Virus record (IMG/VR): IMGVR_UViG_3300028610_001630
Location: 1-33,415 of that record
Source of the DNA: a virus
Direction: 5' to 3' (one strand)
DNA: 33,415 bases
Shown: positions 4,577-12,414 of the stretch, in pieces
Position numbering within the stretch: the stretch's first letter is position 1
How the letters are laid out: each line of letters starts with the position of its first letter
Notes under the pieces: model-generated
Told to the model about the DNA's origin: nothing
The model's database searches: none
What the model saw: the letters and a program-made list of their open reading frames with translations, nothing else
Made by a program: the position numbers and the translations under genes

Positions 4577-5139
4577 TGGCGACCAGGGGTAGAAAGAATA
4601 AGGACTGGCACTTACTAAAAGCTGACTTCATAACGAAGGGACTTAGTTCTGAGCAGTTAAGCGCAAGATATGGGATTACACCTAATTGGATTAGGATAAT
4701 CGCAAGAAAGGAAGGGTGGCAAAAAGAGAGAGAAGAATATCAGTCAACAACTGTGAAGAAAAAAATTGAGGATGCGAGAAAGGTTTATGTTCGTGATAAA
4801 TTACTTGAAGCCGCTAAGTTTGCAGGATTAAAGGAGAAATTAGAGGAGTTAATCGACAAGATTATATCGGATAATGGAAAGGGTAATCCAAAAGATGTTG
4901 CAGACTTATCCCGTGCCATCTGTCAGCTTGAAGAAAGGGAGGCGGTGCTATGTGGAGAAGCCTCTCAGGTCACTGAGGGGCGATTCTCCGCCAATATACA
5001 GCAGGTTATAGCGGAGCTGGGGGGATTGTCAAAGGAGGAGCTTCAGAAGAAGTTCCAAGAGGAGAAGAAGAGGCTGTCCGGGGCTGGAAGTGGTATGGCA
5101 AGCCTGCCTCCAGCGCAAGAGAAGAAAGAGGGAGAATAG
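4576..5139 (+). CDS. Probable terminase small subunit, 187 aa
   Basis: I use ATG 4576, which overlaps the previous stop. A longer reading from 4561 has no advantage. Residues 1-50 form a helix-turn-helix typical of DNA-recognition subunits (LLKADFITKGLSSEQLSARYG, then TPNWIRIIARKEGWQ). A long helical region with LEELIDKIISDNGKG and LEEREAVLCG follows, then a charged tail. The W-x-x-x-R-E-x-Y pattern after the HTH and the overall length fit small terminases that bind packaging sites. The large terminase genes follow about 2 kb later, after three small genes and a gap. I cannot exclude another HTH regulator. Confidence 0.6.
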   Translation: MATRGRKNKDWHLLKADFITKGLSSEQLSARYGITPNWIRIIARKEGWQKEREEYQSTTVKKKIEDARKVYVRDKLLEAAKFAGLKEKLEELIDKIISDNGKGNPKDVADLSRAICQLEEREAVLCGEASQVTEGRFSANIQQVIAELGGLSKEELQKKFQEEKKRLSGAGSGMASLPPAQEKKEGE

Positions 5140-5515
5140 TGGTGTGGCACTATCGCTGAATATATGGGGAGTTCGGGGGTTTATAGAGTCAATGATGAGT
5201 ATTCAAACCACCGTGTATTTAGGGCATAATTTACCCTATATCTGTAAGTGCTTGATATTGTTAGGATATGGTGAATAAGAAAGTTTACATAATTAAACAT
5301 TATCAGACGCTATGATGTGTGTGTTTTTATTTAAAAAGGGCGCTGTCCCTGCATAGTGGAGTGATATTGCAAGATAACATACCCTCACTCAGTCTTAATT
5401 TATCCTTATCCTCCAGAGAGGGTAGGGGGGGTCATGGGTGCTCCTGGGCCTACCGACCCCTATATAACATCTTTACTCCCGGTAAAAATTATTTAATATC
5501 TCAAATCTTCTTCTC
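5140..5515. other. 376-base gap with inverted repeats and no convincing gene
   Basis: No open frame here has a ribosome site or a protein-like sequence. Inverted repeats are present: TACCCTC/GAGGGTA (5380-5386/5418-5424), GGTAGG/CCTACC (5421-5426/5449-5454) and GGGGTC/GACCCC (5428-5433/5455-5460). The last two cross each other, so they would be alternative folds. A short frame ending at about 5226 reads GVYRVNDEYSNHRVFRA and could be a relic or a tiny gene. No clear promoter or terminator was found. Confidence 0.45.
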
Positions 5516-5875
5516 ATGGTAACGCTAATGAACATTGACACTCAGATAATTGAGGAAGTAATTAAGCATTGTAATAAGTGGTGCCTTGGGAATGCTCTTG
5601 CTTGTAAGGGGTGTAGTTTTTTCTTACCTGGGATTGTTGAAGGTAGTTGTTATTTTAAGTTTTTACTACCTGCACATTGGGATGAGCAGGAGATTAGGCG
5701 CAGGATGATGGAAGGGGAGAAACTATTTCCAGACTGGGATCACCGGGGAAGTCATTATGAATGGTATAGGATGACCCTTGAGATTCCAGGGTGGGATATT
5801 CTTAAATATCCTGAATCTTGTTATTGCGTTACTGGAGCCGGGGGTAAGGTGGATACAGTGGAGGAGGTAGAGTGA
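5516..5875 (+). CDS. Cysteine-rich hypothetical protein, 119 aa
   Basis: The N-terminal third carries a cluster of cysteines (CNKWCLGNALACKGC, then GSCYF) that could bind zinc or an iron-sulfur cluster. The middle is rich in tryptophan and acidic residues (HWDEQEIRRRMMEGEKLFPD), and a second Cys pair (SCYCV) lies near the end. Neither ATG 5516 nor ATG 5528 has a good ribosome site, so the start is uncertain. I recognise no family. The next gene overlaps it by four bases, which suggests co-expression with another Cys-containing protein. Confidence 0.55.
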   Translation: MVTLMNIDTQIIEEVIKHCNKWCLGNALACKGCSFFLPGIVEGSCYFKFLLPAHWDEQEIRRRMMEGEKLFPDWDHRGSHYEWYRMTLEIPGWDILKYPESCYCVTGAGGKVDTVEEVE

Positions 5876-6228
5876 TTACAAAACAGATAGGAGAATTTTT
5901 TAAGAAGTTTTTACTTTCTCATGAGATGTCCTTCATAGAACCCGAAGGTTATTTTATGGGGAGAGATAGACACTACATAGATTTTCATTGTCGGGATTGT
6001 GGAGGGGAGTTTAGGATTTACGAAGAGTTTCCTCAGCACCAAGCTCAGCCTTGTATCTATTGCCTTTCGTATAAGCTGACCCTTGATGCCTACGGTATAG
6101 AGTGCCCGGGTTCCCTTCTTCAGCCCCGGATGGTCACGGTCATTGGAAAAGAGTCATTGGGCTTAGAGAATCCGTTCTGGTTTGAGGGGTGGGACTGGGA
6201 TCTTAGAGTAGAAAGGGTGGGTTTGTGA
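5872..6228 (+). CDS. Zinc-ribbon-like hypothetical protein, 118 aa
   Basis: It begins at GTG 5872, overlapping the previous stop, with GGAGG just upstream. Two CxxC pairs (CRDC and CIYC) about 20 residues apart frame a beta-like segment, as in a zinc ribbon. The C-terminal half is rich in Trp/Phe and Gly (NPFWFEGWDWDLR). No function is assigned. It lies between the Cys-rich gene and a glycosyltransferase, and its stop overlaps the start of that gene. Confidence 0.6.
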   Translation: MITKQIGEFFKKFLLSHEMSFIEPEGYFMGRDRHYIDFHCRDCGGEFRIYEEFPQHQAQPCIYCLSYKLTLDAYGIECPGSLLQPRMVTVIGKESLGLENPFWFEGWDWDLRVERVGL

Positions 6229-7157
6229 AAAAGTCAAAAACGAGCCTCCTCTATATCGACAAGTTTTCTAAAATCAATTCCAATTATTATTGGCTGAAGT
6301 ATTTCAACCGCATTGCCCCTGTGCATAACCTTGATGTTGATACCGAGTTAAATAAAAAGGCGTTTTTTAATTCGATGCCGGTTAGCCACATCCATTTAGG
6401 CGGTAGTGTGAAGCACGATAAGGTTCCTCTTGATTGGTTAAAAACTGCAAAGAAGAAATTCAATCCTACCATCACCGTCTTCTATGGCGATGCGAAACCC
6501 TCTGATTATCACCGGACATTGACAAGGGTGGCTGACAAGATTTATTTTTCCAATAAGAGCTATGTGAAAGAGCTTAACGATGAATTGGGCATTAAGCTCT
6601 GTTCCTACATGCCGTGCCCCACCGACCCGGAAGTTTTCAAGCCTTACCCATTAAAGAAAAAATATGATGTGATATTCATCGGGAATAATAGTCCTATTCT
6701 TGGCCCCGAGAGAAAGGAATTGGTGCAGGGGCTATTACTTAACGGCGATTTCTCCTTCAAGATATTTGGCCGTGGCTGGGCGAACAGGACTAAGCCTGTT
6801 TATGGTGAGAAGTTTGCCAAGACCTGCTCTTCGGCAAAGATAGCAATTGGTATTCTTGACACTAAGTGGCGGCACTTGCAAGCTTATTTCAGCAACAGGT
6901 TGGTTTTTACGATGTCCTCCGGCTGTTTTTACATAGCCCCCTATGTCCCGGGCTTATCGCAGATATTTTTAAAACACCGTCATCTTGTCTGGTATAAATC
7001 TTTTGAAGAGTTACTGGACTTGATTGAATATTATTTAAGGGTGGATAAGGCGAGGGAGAAGATAGCGAAGTCGGGAATGGAAGTTGTAACCAGAAGGTTT
7101 AACTTCAGGAAAAGTGTGAAAAAGATATTGGGTATTGAGAGGAAGAAGCGGAAATAA
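6225..7157 (+). CDS. Glycosyltransferase, CgeB/GT-B-like, 310 aa
   Basis: The protein starts at GTG 6225 and has the two-lobed look of a GT-B enzyme. The C-terminal half contains DVIFIGNNSPILGPERKELV, then FKIFGRGWA, then a segment with SGCFYIAPYVPGL, followed by an ELLDLIEYYL helix and a terminal KIAKSG...TRRFNF helix. This order is typical of CgeB-like or GT4-like transferases, where the S-G-x-F/P loop contacts the sugar nucleotide. It would transfer a sugar from an activated donor to an unknown acceptor, perhaps the capsid, a tail protein, DNA or host glycan. It lies between small genes and the terminase, one of four sugar genes among the structural genes. Confidence 0.7.
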   Translation: MKKSKTSLLYIDKFSKINSNYYWLKYFNRIAPVHNLDVDTELNKKAFFNSMPVSHIHLGGSVKHDKVPLDWLKTAKKKFNPTITVFYGDAKPSDYHRTLTRVADKIYFSNKSYVKELNDELGIKLCSYMPCPTDPEVFKPYPLKKKYDVIFIGNNSPILGPERKELVQGLLLNGDFSFKIFGRGWANRTKPVYGEKFAKTCSSAKIAIGILDTKWRHLQAYFSNRLVFTMSSGCFYIAPYVPGLSQIFLKHRHLVWYKSFEELLDLIEYYLRVDKAREKIAKSGMEVVTRRFNFRKSVKKILGIERKKRK

Positions 7158-7158
7158 A

Positions 7159-7899
7159 ATGACCGAGCAAGAAAAATTATTAGAGCAAACCCAGGAGATA
7201 ACGCTCTTAAATAATTCTCCCTCTCTCCAGGGGATTGTTTACGAGCAATGCCGCCGGGATGTTAAATACTGGCTCTGGGGCGATACCCCGGAGAACCATG
7301 CCTTCAGCGGCGCCGATAGGGTATTGGAACACACGGGATTGATTTTCGTTAATACCCTTGACGAACACGATAAGAATAACCCCATCAAACCGTTTCCCCG
7401 CCGTGAATATTTCCTACCCCTAATCGACCTCTGGGAAAAAGAGCAAATTATTTTATTGGTCAAGTCCGCGAAGATGATGATCACCTGGCTATTCGTTGCC
7501 CTCTATCTTCACGACACATTGTTTAATTTAGGACGGCATAATTTCTTCCAATCGCAGAAGGAGGAGGCGGCGAATTTTCTTGTTGACCGGGCTAAGTTTA
7601 TTTATTCTCATCAGCCCCACTTTTTAAAACAGCATAAAATCAGGGATGTATTCGGCAAGTTGGAATTTGAGGCAATCAGTTCAAAGATTTGGGGAGTTCC
7701 CCAGGGGCCGGATCAAATCCGGGAATACACCCCTTCTGGCATACTCAGCGATGAGATGGCTTTTCAGGTAGAGGCGGAAGCTTCCTATACCGCCTCCCGG
7801 CCTAATATAGCGGGGGGAGGTAGGTTTACCGGGATTACCAGACCGAACCGGGGCTTCTTTCACGAGATGGTAAAAGACGATTACAATCCGAGGCCATAA
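7159..7899 (+). CDS. Terminase large subunit, ATPase half (split gene), 246 aa
   Basis: The ATG at 7159 is preceded by GAGGAAGAAGCGG. The sequence matches the ATPase domain of large terminases. It has a Walker A-like KSAKMMIT at residues 102-109, Walker B GILSDEM at 194-200 with the catalytic DE pair, and a motif III-like FTGIT at about 223-227. It stops at 7899 after NRGFFHEMVKDDYNPRP, where intact terminases continue into the nuclease domain. That continuation is present as a separate ORF at 9061-9969. The ATPase would power DNA packaging through the portal. The glycine normally seen in the P-loop is replaced by methionine. Confidence 0.85.
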   Translation: MTEQEKLLEQTQEITLLNNSPSLQGIVYEQCRRDVKYWLWGDTPENHAFSGADRVLEHTGLIFVNTLDEHDKNNPIKPFPRREYFLPLIDLWEKEQIILLVKSAKMMITWLFVALYLHDTLFNLGRHNFFQSQKEEAANFLVDRAKFIYSHQPHFLKQHKIRDVFGKLEFEAISSKIWGVPQGPDQIREYTPSGILSDEMAFQVEAEASYTASRPNIAGGGRFTGITRPNRGFFHEMVKDDYNPRP

Positions 7900-7900
7900 G

Positions 7901-8884
7901 ATGAATATTTTAGTTACCGGCGGAGCTGGTTTTATCGGGTCACATATCGTTGATGCCTTAATCGAAAAGGGGCATAGCGTTTCGGTGATTGACGATTTAA
8001 GTTTAGGTGAGGAAAAGAATATCAATCCCTCGGCAAAGTTCTGGAAAGGAAATATTAACGACCTGAGAATTTTAGAGGCACTTTTTCAAACAGAGCAACC
8101 GGAAGTGGTTTTTCATTTAGCGGCCTTTGCCAGGGAGGGCGCTTCTCAGTTTATTCCCATCAAAGTATCTCAAACTAATTACGAAGGATATATCCGGGTG
8201 CTGACAACCGCAATTAAAAACAAAGTTAAAAAAATTATTCTCTTTTCTTCGATGGCTGTTTATGGGGAGCAACCCATACCTTTTTTTGAAACAGCGGAAA
8301 CGAAACCGGTTGATATTTACGGGGTGAATAAGGTAGCTATGGAAAAGGCCACGCAGATATTAGCGGAGGTTCACGGTTTCGATTGGGTAATAATAAGACC
8401 ACACAATGTCTTTGGTGAAAGACAATCTCTAAGGGACCCATACAGGAATGTCATGGGTATCTTCATGAACAGGATAATGAGAAGAGAGCCTATCTATGTT
8501 TACGGAGACGGGGAGCAGGCAAGGGCTTATAGCTATATTGACAATAGCATACCTTGTTACTTGAAGGCATTGGAAACAGAAAAAGAAATATTTAATATCG
8601 GAGGATTGGAAGTTATAACGGTTAATGAATTGGTGAGACTCATATTAAGAGAATTCGACCTGAAAGAATACCCCATTATTTATTTAAGAGACCGGCCTTG
8701 TGAAGTAAAACATGCCTGGTGCTCGGCTCAGAAAAGTATCTTTGTTTTAACCTACAGAGATGCAGTATCCATCGAAGAGGGGATCCACGAGATGGCAGAA
8801 TGGGCGAAACAAGAAGGCCCGCAAGAATGGATTAAAGAGAAGTTGGAAATTTACAGTGAGATGACGCCAGTAACCTGGAGATAG
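7901..8884 (+). CDS. NAD-dependent nucleotide-sugar epimerase/dehydratase (extended SDR), 327 aa
   Basis: The N-terminus has the Rossmann signature GGAGFIG at residues 7-13, and the D-D pair at 31-32 fits NAD binding. The SSMAVYG segment (116-122) supplies the Ser/Thr of the active site, followed by Y140-GVN-K144, the YxxxK motif. The RPHNVFGERQ segment and the later YVYGDGEQARAYSYIDN are typical of UDP-glucose 4-epimerase-like enzymes. It would interconvert or dehydrate an activated sugar for the nearby glycosyltransferases. It starts one base after the terminase ATPase stop and appears to be a cargo gene inserted into the terminase gene. The exact substrate cannot be told from sequence. Confidence 0.9.
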   Translation: MNILVTGGAGFIGSHIVDALIEKGHSVSVIDDLSLGEEKNINPSAKFWKGNINDLRILEALFQTEQPEVVFHLAAFAREGASQFIPIKVSQTNYEGYIRVLTTAIKNKVKKIILFSSMAVYGEQPIPFFETAETKPVDIYGVNKVAMEKATQILAEVHGFDWVIIRPHNVFGERQSLRDPYRNVMGIFMNRIMRREPIYVYGDGEQARAYSYIDNSIPCYLKALETEKEIFNIGGLEVITVNELVRLILREFDLKEYPIIYLRDRPCEVKHAWCSAQKSIFVLTYRDAVSIEEGIHEMAEWAKQEGPQEWIKEKLEIYSEMTPVTWR

Positions 8885-8890
8885 TAAGTG

Positions 8891-9064
8891 ATGAGGAAGG
8901 AAGAATTATTTTTTAGGAAAATGAGCATATTGAAAATGCTGGAGAAGGGTTTGTGTAATGAGGCAATTTGTGAACTTATGGGAATATCAAGAGGAGCCCT
9001 TTTAAGTGTTATTTTCAGGTTGAGAAAAGAAGGGCTGATTGCTCCTGTTGCTAAGAAAAAATGA
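8891..9064 (+). CDS. Small helix-turn-helix protein inside the terminase split, 57 aa
   Basis: ATG 8891 follows GGAG, and the stop overlaps the start of the terminase nuclease ORF as ATGA. The product holds a winged or simple helix-turn-helix: ILKMLEKGLCNEAICELMG followed by ISRGALLSVIFRLRKEGLI. This is like the sigma-region-4 or Trp-repressor type of small phage proteins. It may regulate transcription, or it may be the remains of a homing or insertion element that brought the epimerase. Its overlap with the nuclease ORF suggests it drives translation of that ORF by reinitiation. Confidence 0.6.
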   Translation: MRKEELFFRKMSILKMLEKGLCNEAICELMGISRGALLSVIFRLRKEGLIAPVAKKK

Positions 9065-9969
9065 GAATCCAGAAGGGTCTTGACATTGCCGAGGCGGCAG
9101 ATGGCTATCAAGTTGTTAGCCTCCACTACTCGGCAGACCCGGAGAAGGATACCCCGGAATGGTTAGCCCAGGCCCTGAAGGGATACAAGGGCGGGCAGAG
9201 CAATCCTTATTTTCGTAAGGAATATGAGCTGGACTTTGAGGCGATCAGCGGGCAGCCGATTTATGCCGACCTCTGGAGAGATGAAATACATGCCATCAAT
9301 CCTTTCCGGATCCCCGACGAACTAAATAAATACCGGATAATCGACCCCGGGTTCAGGAACCCCCTTTGCTGTCTATGGGTTGCAGTTAATTACGATGACC
9401 CGCTGGGTTTTTTAAAACAATTCCCCCCGGGGGCTCACTTTGTTTACCGGGAGCATTATGTCAAAGGGAAATTGATTCCGTGGCACCGGGAACAAATAAA
9501 AACCTTGACAGCGAAAGAGGTTATTAAATACACTTTAATTGACCCCCGGGCCGCGGATAAAACCATTAAGGCGGAAGAATCTGTATTAGAAGACTTCCGG
9601 GACAACTCGGAAAACGATGGAATTAAAAATCTCCGGGTTGCTAATAACACCGTCTGGGACGGCATCCTGAGGGAGCGAGCCCTTCTCAACTGGGAGAAAA
9701 ACGAAGCCGGGGTATTAACACGAAAGCCTAAACTTTATGTTTTCAGAACATGCCCTAACTTAATTCGGGAATATAAATTTTACTGCTGGGAAGATTATCG
9801 TTCCGAAGCAACGAGAGACCGAAGGGACCCGAAGGAAAGTCCGAGAAAGAAAGATGATCACGGAATGGATTGCCGGAGATATTTTGCGAATGAGAAAGTC
9901 GGACCTACCCGGAGGAAGCCCATTGTCATGCCCAAGTTTCGTGACATAAGAAGGGAAAGGGTTTATTGA
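9061..9969 (+). CDS. Terminase large subunit, nuclease half (split gene), 302 aa
   Basis: This ORF continues the terminase where the ATPase half stops. It begins with YQVVSLHYSADPEKDTPEW, which normally follows the ATPase core. The RNase H-like nuclease residues are visible: D95 in YRIIDPGF, D161 in TLIDPRA, and the acidic pair D265/D266 plus D270 in KKDDHGMD. It would cut concatemeric DNA during packaging. ATG 9061 overlaps the stop of the HTH gene and lacks its own strong ribosome site, so coupled translation is likely. Its stop overlaps the portal start. All expected acidic residues are kept, so the split protein is probably functional. Confidence 0.85.
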   Translation: MRIQKGLDIAEAADGYQVVSLHYSADPEKDTPEWLAQALKGYKGGQSNPYFRKEYELDFEAISGQPIYADLWRDEIHAINPFRIPDELNKYRIIDPGFRNPLCCLWVAVNYDDPLGFLKQFPPGAHFVYREHYVKGKLIPWHREQIKTLTAKEVIKYTLIDPRAADKTIKAEESVLEDFRDNSENDGIKNLRVANNTVWDGILRERALLNWEKNEAGVLTRKPKLYVFRTCPNLIREYKFYCWEDYRSEATRDRRDPKESPRKKDDHGMDCRRYFANEKVGPTRRKPIVMPKFRDIRRERVY

Positions 9970-12005
9970 TGGCAGCCGAAGAAGAGAAAGTCACAATCGG
10001 CGAAGACGAAAAGGAAGACCTGGTAAATAGCGTTGTCCGGGATTTTGAGGACGCACAGAGAAGGAGGGAGCCTTACGAAGAGATATGGGACCGCTGCTAC
10101 AAACTCTATAATTCTTATGTCAAGGATTTACCGGAAGACGATTGGCATTCAAATATTTTCGTTCCGAAATGTTTCTCCCTGGTCGAAACCGAGTTGCCCC
10201 GGATAATCTTAGCAACGATAGCCATTCGGGAATTCTTTGGCACCCTGCCGGTAAACCCGCACGAGACCGAGCAGGTTAAACTCGTTAAGCAACTAATCAC
10301 ATACCAGGTAAACGATGAGATAAAGATATTTCTGAAATGGGTGGATTACCTGAAGCAACTGATAATTTATGGCAATTCCCCGGGTAAGGTTTATTGGTCG
10401 AGAAAGTGGGAAAAGAAAAAGTTCAGGTCGTTTAAAACTCCCGAGTCCTCGTGGTTCTCATTCTGGGGTAAGCCCCAATCAAAAGAAATAATTGAAGAAA
10501 AAGACATAAAAATCTATGATGGCCCCCAGTTTGACCCCTTAGACCTCTATGATTTCTTCCCCGCCCTGCCCAGTGTTTCTACCCTCGAAGAACAGCCCTA
10601 CCTGATTCATCGGACATGGCGTGATGTGAATTACCTCAAGGAGATTCAGAAGGATGCCGGCTACGACCCGGAGGTAATCGCCGCCCTGGGAGAAAAGGGA
10701 AAGGAAGGGGAGGGTGGCATTACGGAGGACTCCAGTCAGAAGAGAATGTCGGAGATCGGAATCCATACAAGCGATTTCGGCTCGGGACGCTTGTGGATTC
10801 TTGAAAGAACTAAGAACGGGAAACTCACCACGATTGAATATAATAACAAAGCTTTACTGAGGAATGTTGATTATCCGTATGAATACATAAAAAACTCATT
10901 CATATTTACCAAGCACACCCCGGTGCCCGGGGAGTTTTACGGTAAGGGAATTATTGAGCCGAACGCAAAGCTTCAATTCGCATTGAACGATATTGTTAAT
11001 TACAGATTGGACAATGTTTATGTCCTGTTAAATAAGGTTTTCAAGGGGTTAAAGGGTGCCGATATTGACTGGGAACAAATTGTTGTGGGTCCCAACAAGA
11101 TAATGCTTGTTGATGCGATGGAAAACTTGCAGGAATTCGTAATGTCTGATGTTACCTCTTCGTCTTATCACGAGCAGGGCGGGTTCAGTGAGATGATGCA
11201 GGAGACCTCCGGTATCTGGCCCTATTCCCAGGGGCGTGCCCCGCAAAGGAAAGAAACCGCTTCCGGGATAATGTCTCTCCAGCAGGCGGCGGAGATCAGG
11301 TTTCAACTTATCGCCCTTATCTTCCAGCATTCGGGTATCGTGGAACTGGTGGAGAAAATTCACGGCCTGAACAGGCAATTTCTACCCGAGGAAAAGAGGA
11401 TAAGGATTTTAGGCCCCGAGGGATTAAAGTTTCTGAATGTGCCGTTTAACGATGTGAACATTGACTGCGACTTCATCGCCGTGGGTCATCCGACTATGGG
11501 GAACAAGCAGTTGATGTTGCAACAAATGCTGATGATTGCAGAATATCTGGCAAATCGCCCGGGAGGGGTTAATCAGTATGAAATTGACAGGATGGTGCTT
11601 GAGGCGGCCGATGTGGAGAACATTGACGAGATTTTAGAGAAACCGCCCACCGACCGGATAAGTCCCCAGGACGAAAATAAGGTGATGGCTATGGGGGAGC
11701 TTGTCAATGTGAATTATTACGATAAACACGGCGAGCACGCACCTATTCACATGAGCCTCTTACGGTCTCCCGAATTGAATCCCAGTTTCCGAATGATAGT
11801 TGAAAGCCATGTCAGGGAACATCAGAGTTATATAGATTTTATGATGCAGCAAAGGACACAGCAGATGAGCCAGGCCGGGGCGCAAATGCCGGGGTCTGCC
11901 GATGAGGAACGGGCATTTCTCCGGCCCACCGGACCCGCGGAGGGGCAGAAACCGGCACCGCCGGAAGAGGTAGTCAGAAGGATGATGCAGGGAGGGAAAA
12001 TTTAA
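9969..12005 (+). CDS. Portal protein, 678 aa
   Basis: ATG 9969 overlaps the previous stop as TGATG and has AAGGG upstream. The order after terminase, the length near 680 residues and the sequence all fit a large podovirus portal. The N-terminus has RREPYEEIWDRCYKLYNSYV and WHSNIFVPKCFSLVETELPRI. The middle has FDPLDLYDFFPALP, and the helical segment that would face the tunnel includes KETASGIMSLQQAAEIRFQL. The C-terminus is rich in Gln, Met and Pro. Portals form the dodecameric ring through which DNA is packed and ejected. It belongs to the broad P22/SU10-like head-to-tail connector group, by impression. Confidence 0.8.
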   Translation: MAAEEEKVTIGEDEKEDLVNSVVRDFEDAQRRREPYEEIWDRCYKLYNSYVKDLPEDDWHSNIFVPKCFSLVETELPRIILATIAIREFFGTLPVNPHETEQVKLVKQLITYQVNDEIKIFLKWVDYLKQLIIYGNSPGKVYWSRKWEKKKFRSFKTPESSWFSFWGKPQSKEIIEEKDIKIYDGPQFDPLDLYDFFPALPSVSTLEEQPYLIHRTWRDVNYLKEIQKDAGYDPEVIAALGEKGKEGEGGITEDSSQKRMSEIGIHTSDFGSGRLWILERTKNGKLTTIEYNNKALLRNVDYPYEYIKNSFIFTKHTPVPGEFYGKGIIEPNAKLQFALNDIVNYRLDNVYVLLNKVFKGLKGADIDWEQIVVGPNKIMLVDAMENLQEFVMSDVTSSSYHEQGGFSEMMQETSGIWPYSQGRAPQRKETASGIMSLQQAAEIRFQLIALIFQHSGIVELVEKIHGLNRQFLPEEKRIRILGPEGLKFLNVPFNDVNIDCDFIAVGHPTMGNKQLMLQQMLMIAEYLANRPGGVNQYEIDRMVLEAADVENIDEILEKPPTDRISPQDENKVMAMGELVNVNYYDKHGEHAPIHMSLLRSPELNPSFRMIVESHVREHQSYIDFMMQQRTQQMSQAGAQMPGSADEERAFLRPTGPAEGQKPAPPEEVVRRMMQGGKI

Positions 12006-12274
12006 TGGCCGAAAACGAAGAATACAACCAGAGGAAAATAAGGGAGGGCAATCAGATTGAGGATTTAATTGCCCGGCCTGGATGGAAAGAAGTTCTTGAA
12101 CCGTGGCTGGTAAAGAGGGAAGTGGAGGCGATAAATAAGCTGATAGACAAAGAGAATAGTGAAACAAGAGGAACCATAAAAGCATATAAGAATATCCTTA
12201 CCAAAATAAAAACTATCATTGCTGATAGGAAGAGGGTATTGGAAACAATGAAAAAAACCTTGACAGCGGAATGA
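12005..12274 (+). CDS. Small coiled-coil protein between portal and scaffold, 89 aa
   Basis: ATG 12005 overlaps the portal stop as TAATG. The product is highly charged and helical, with a WKEVLEPWLVKREVEAINKLI core and a C-terminal helix rich in Lys and Ile (KTIIADRKRVLETMKK). It has no cysteine and no membrane segment. Small proteins at this place are common in SU10-like and related podoviruses but their role is unclear. A sigma70-like promoter begins inside its last codons. Confidence 0.6.
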   Translation: MAENEEYNQRKIREGNQIEDLIARPGWKEVLEPWLVKREVEAINKLIDKENSETRGTIKAYKNILTKIKTIIADRKRVLETMKKTLTAE

Positions 12275-12289
12275 GTAAGTTTTCATAAT
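12260..12289 (+). promoter_or_regulatory. Sigma70-like promoter at the portal-scaffold boundary
   Basis: TTGACA (12260-12265) is a perfect -35 box and CATAAT (12284-12289) matches -10 at five of six positions, with an 18-base spacer. Transcription would begin near 12296, just before a stem-loop and an intrinsic terminator. Confidence 0.6.
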
Positions 12290-12299
12290 GAAATAAATA

Positions 12300-12343
12300 G
12301 TTTCTGTCTGGTGAATTGATCACATCAGACTCTCAACAGAAAC
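12300..12343 (+). ncRNA. Stem-loop of a candidate small RNA or attenuated leader
   Basis: GTTTCTGT (12300-12307) pairs perfectly with ACAGAAAC (12336-12343). Inside, CTG/CAG (12308-12310/12326-12328) and GTG/CAC (12311-12313/12321-12323) continue the helix around a small bulge. With the promoter upstream and the terminator at 12357-12388 it would yield an RNA of about 95 nt. Confidence 0.45.
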
Positions 12344-12356
12344 CGGCCTAATGAGA

Positions 12357-12388
12357 GGGGCTCAGGTTAATACCTGAGTCCCTTTTTT
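12357..12388 (+). terminator. Intrinsic terminator before the scaffold gene
   Basis: GGGGCTCAGGT and ACCTGAGTCCC form an 11-bp stem with one G-U pair and a TAAT loop, followed by six T. The scaffold ribosome site GGAGG begins about 15 bases later. Outer segments CGGCC (12344-12348) and GGCCG (12392-12396) could also pair around the terminator. Confidence 0.8.
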
Positions 12389-12414
12389 ATTGGCCGAACA
12401 CAAAGGAGGATTTT

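Noticed and set aside
5090-5278. 62-aa frame overlapping the end of the small terminase gene
   Set aside because: It begins inside the terminase gene in another frame, has no ribosome site, and its sequence does not look like a protein family.
5319-5522. 67-aa frame in the gap before the Cys-rich gene
   Set aside because: No ribosome site, low-complexity Ser/Leu-rich peptide, and it runs through inverted repeats.
9498-9513. 16-base match to 12253-12268 (contains TTGACA)
   Set aside because: Both copies encode a KTLTA-like peptide segment. One 16-base repeat is plausible by chance in 33 kb, and the copy at 9498 has no -10 box.
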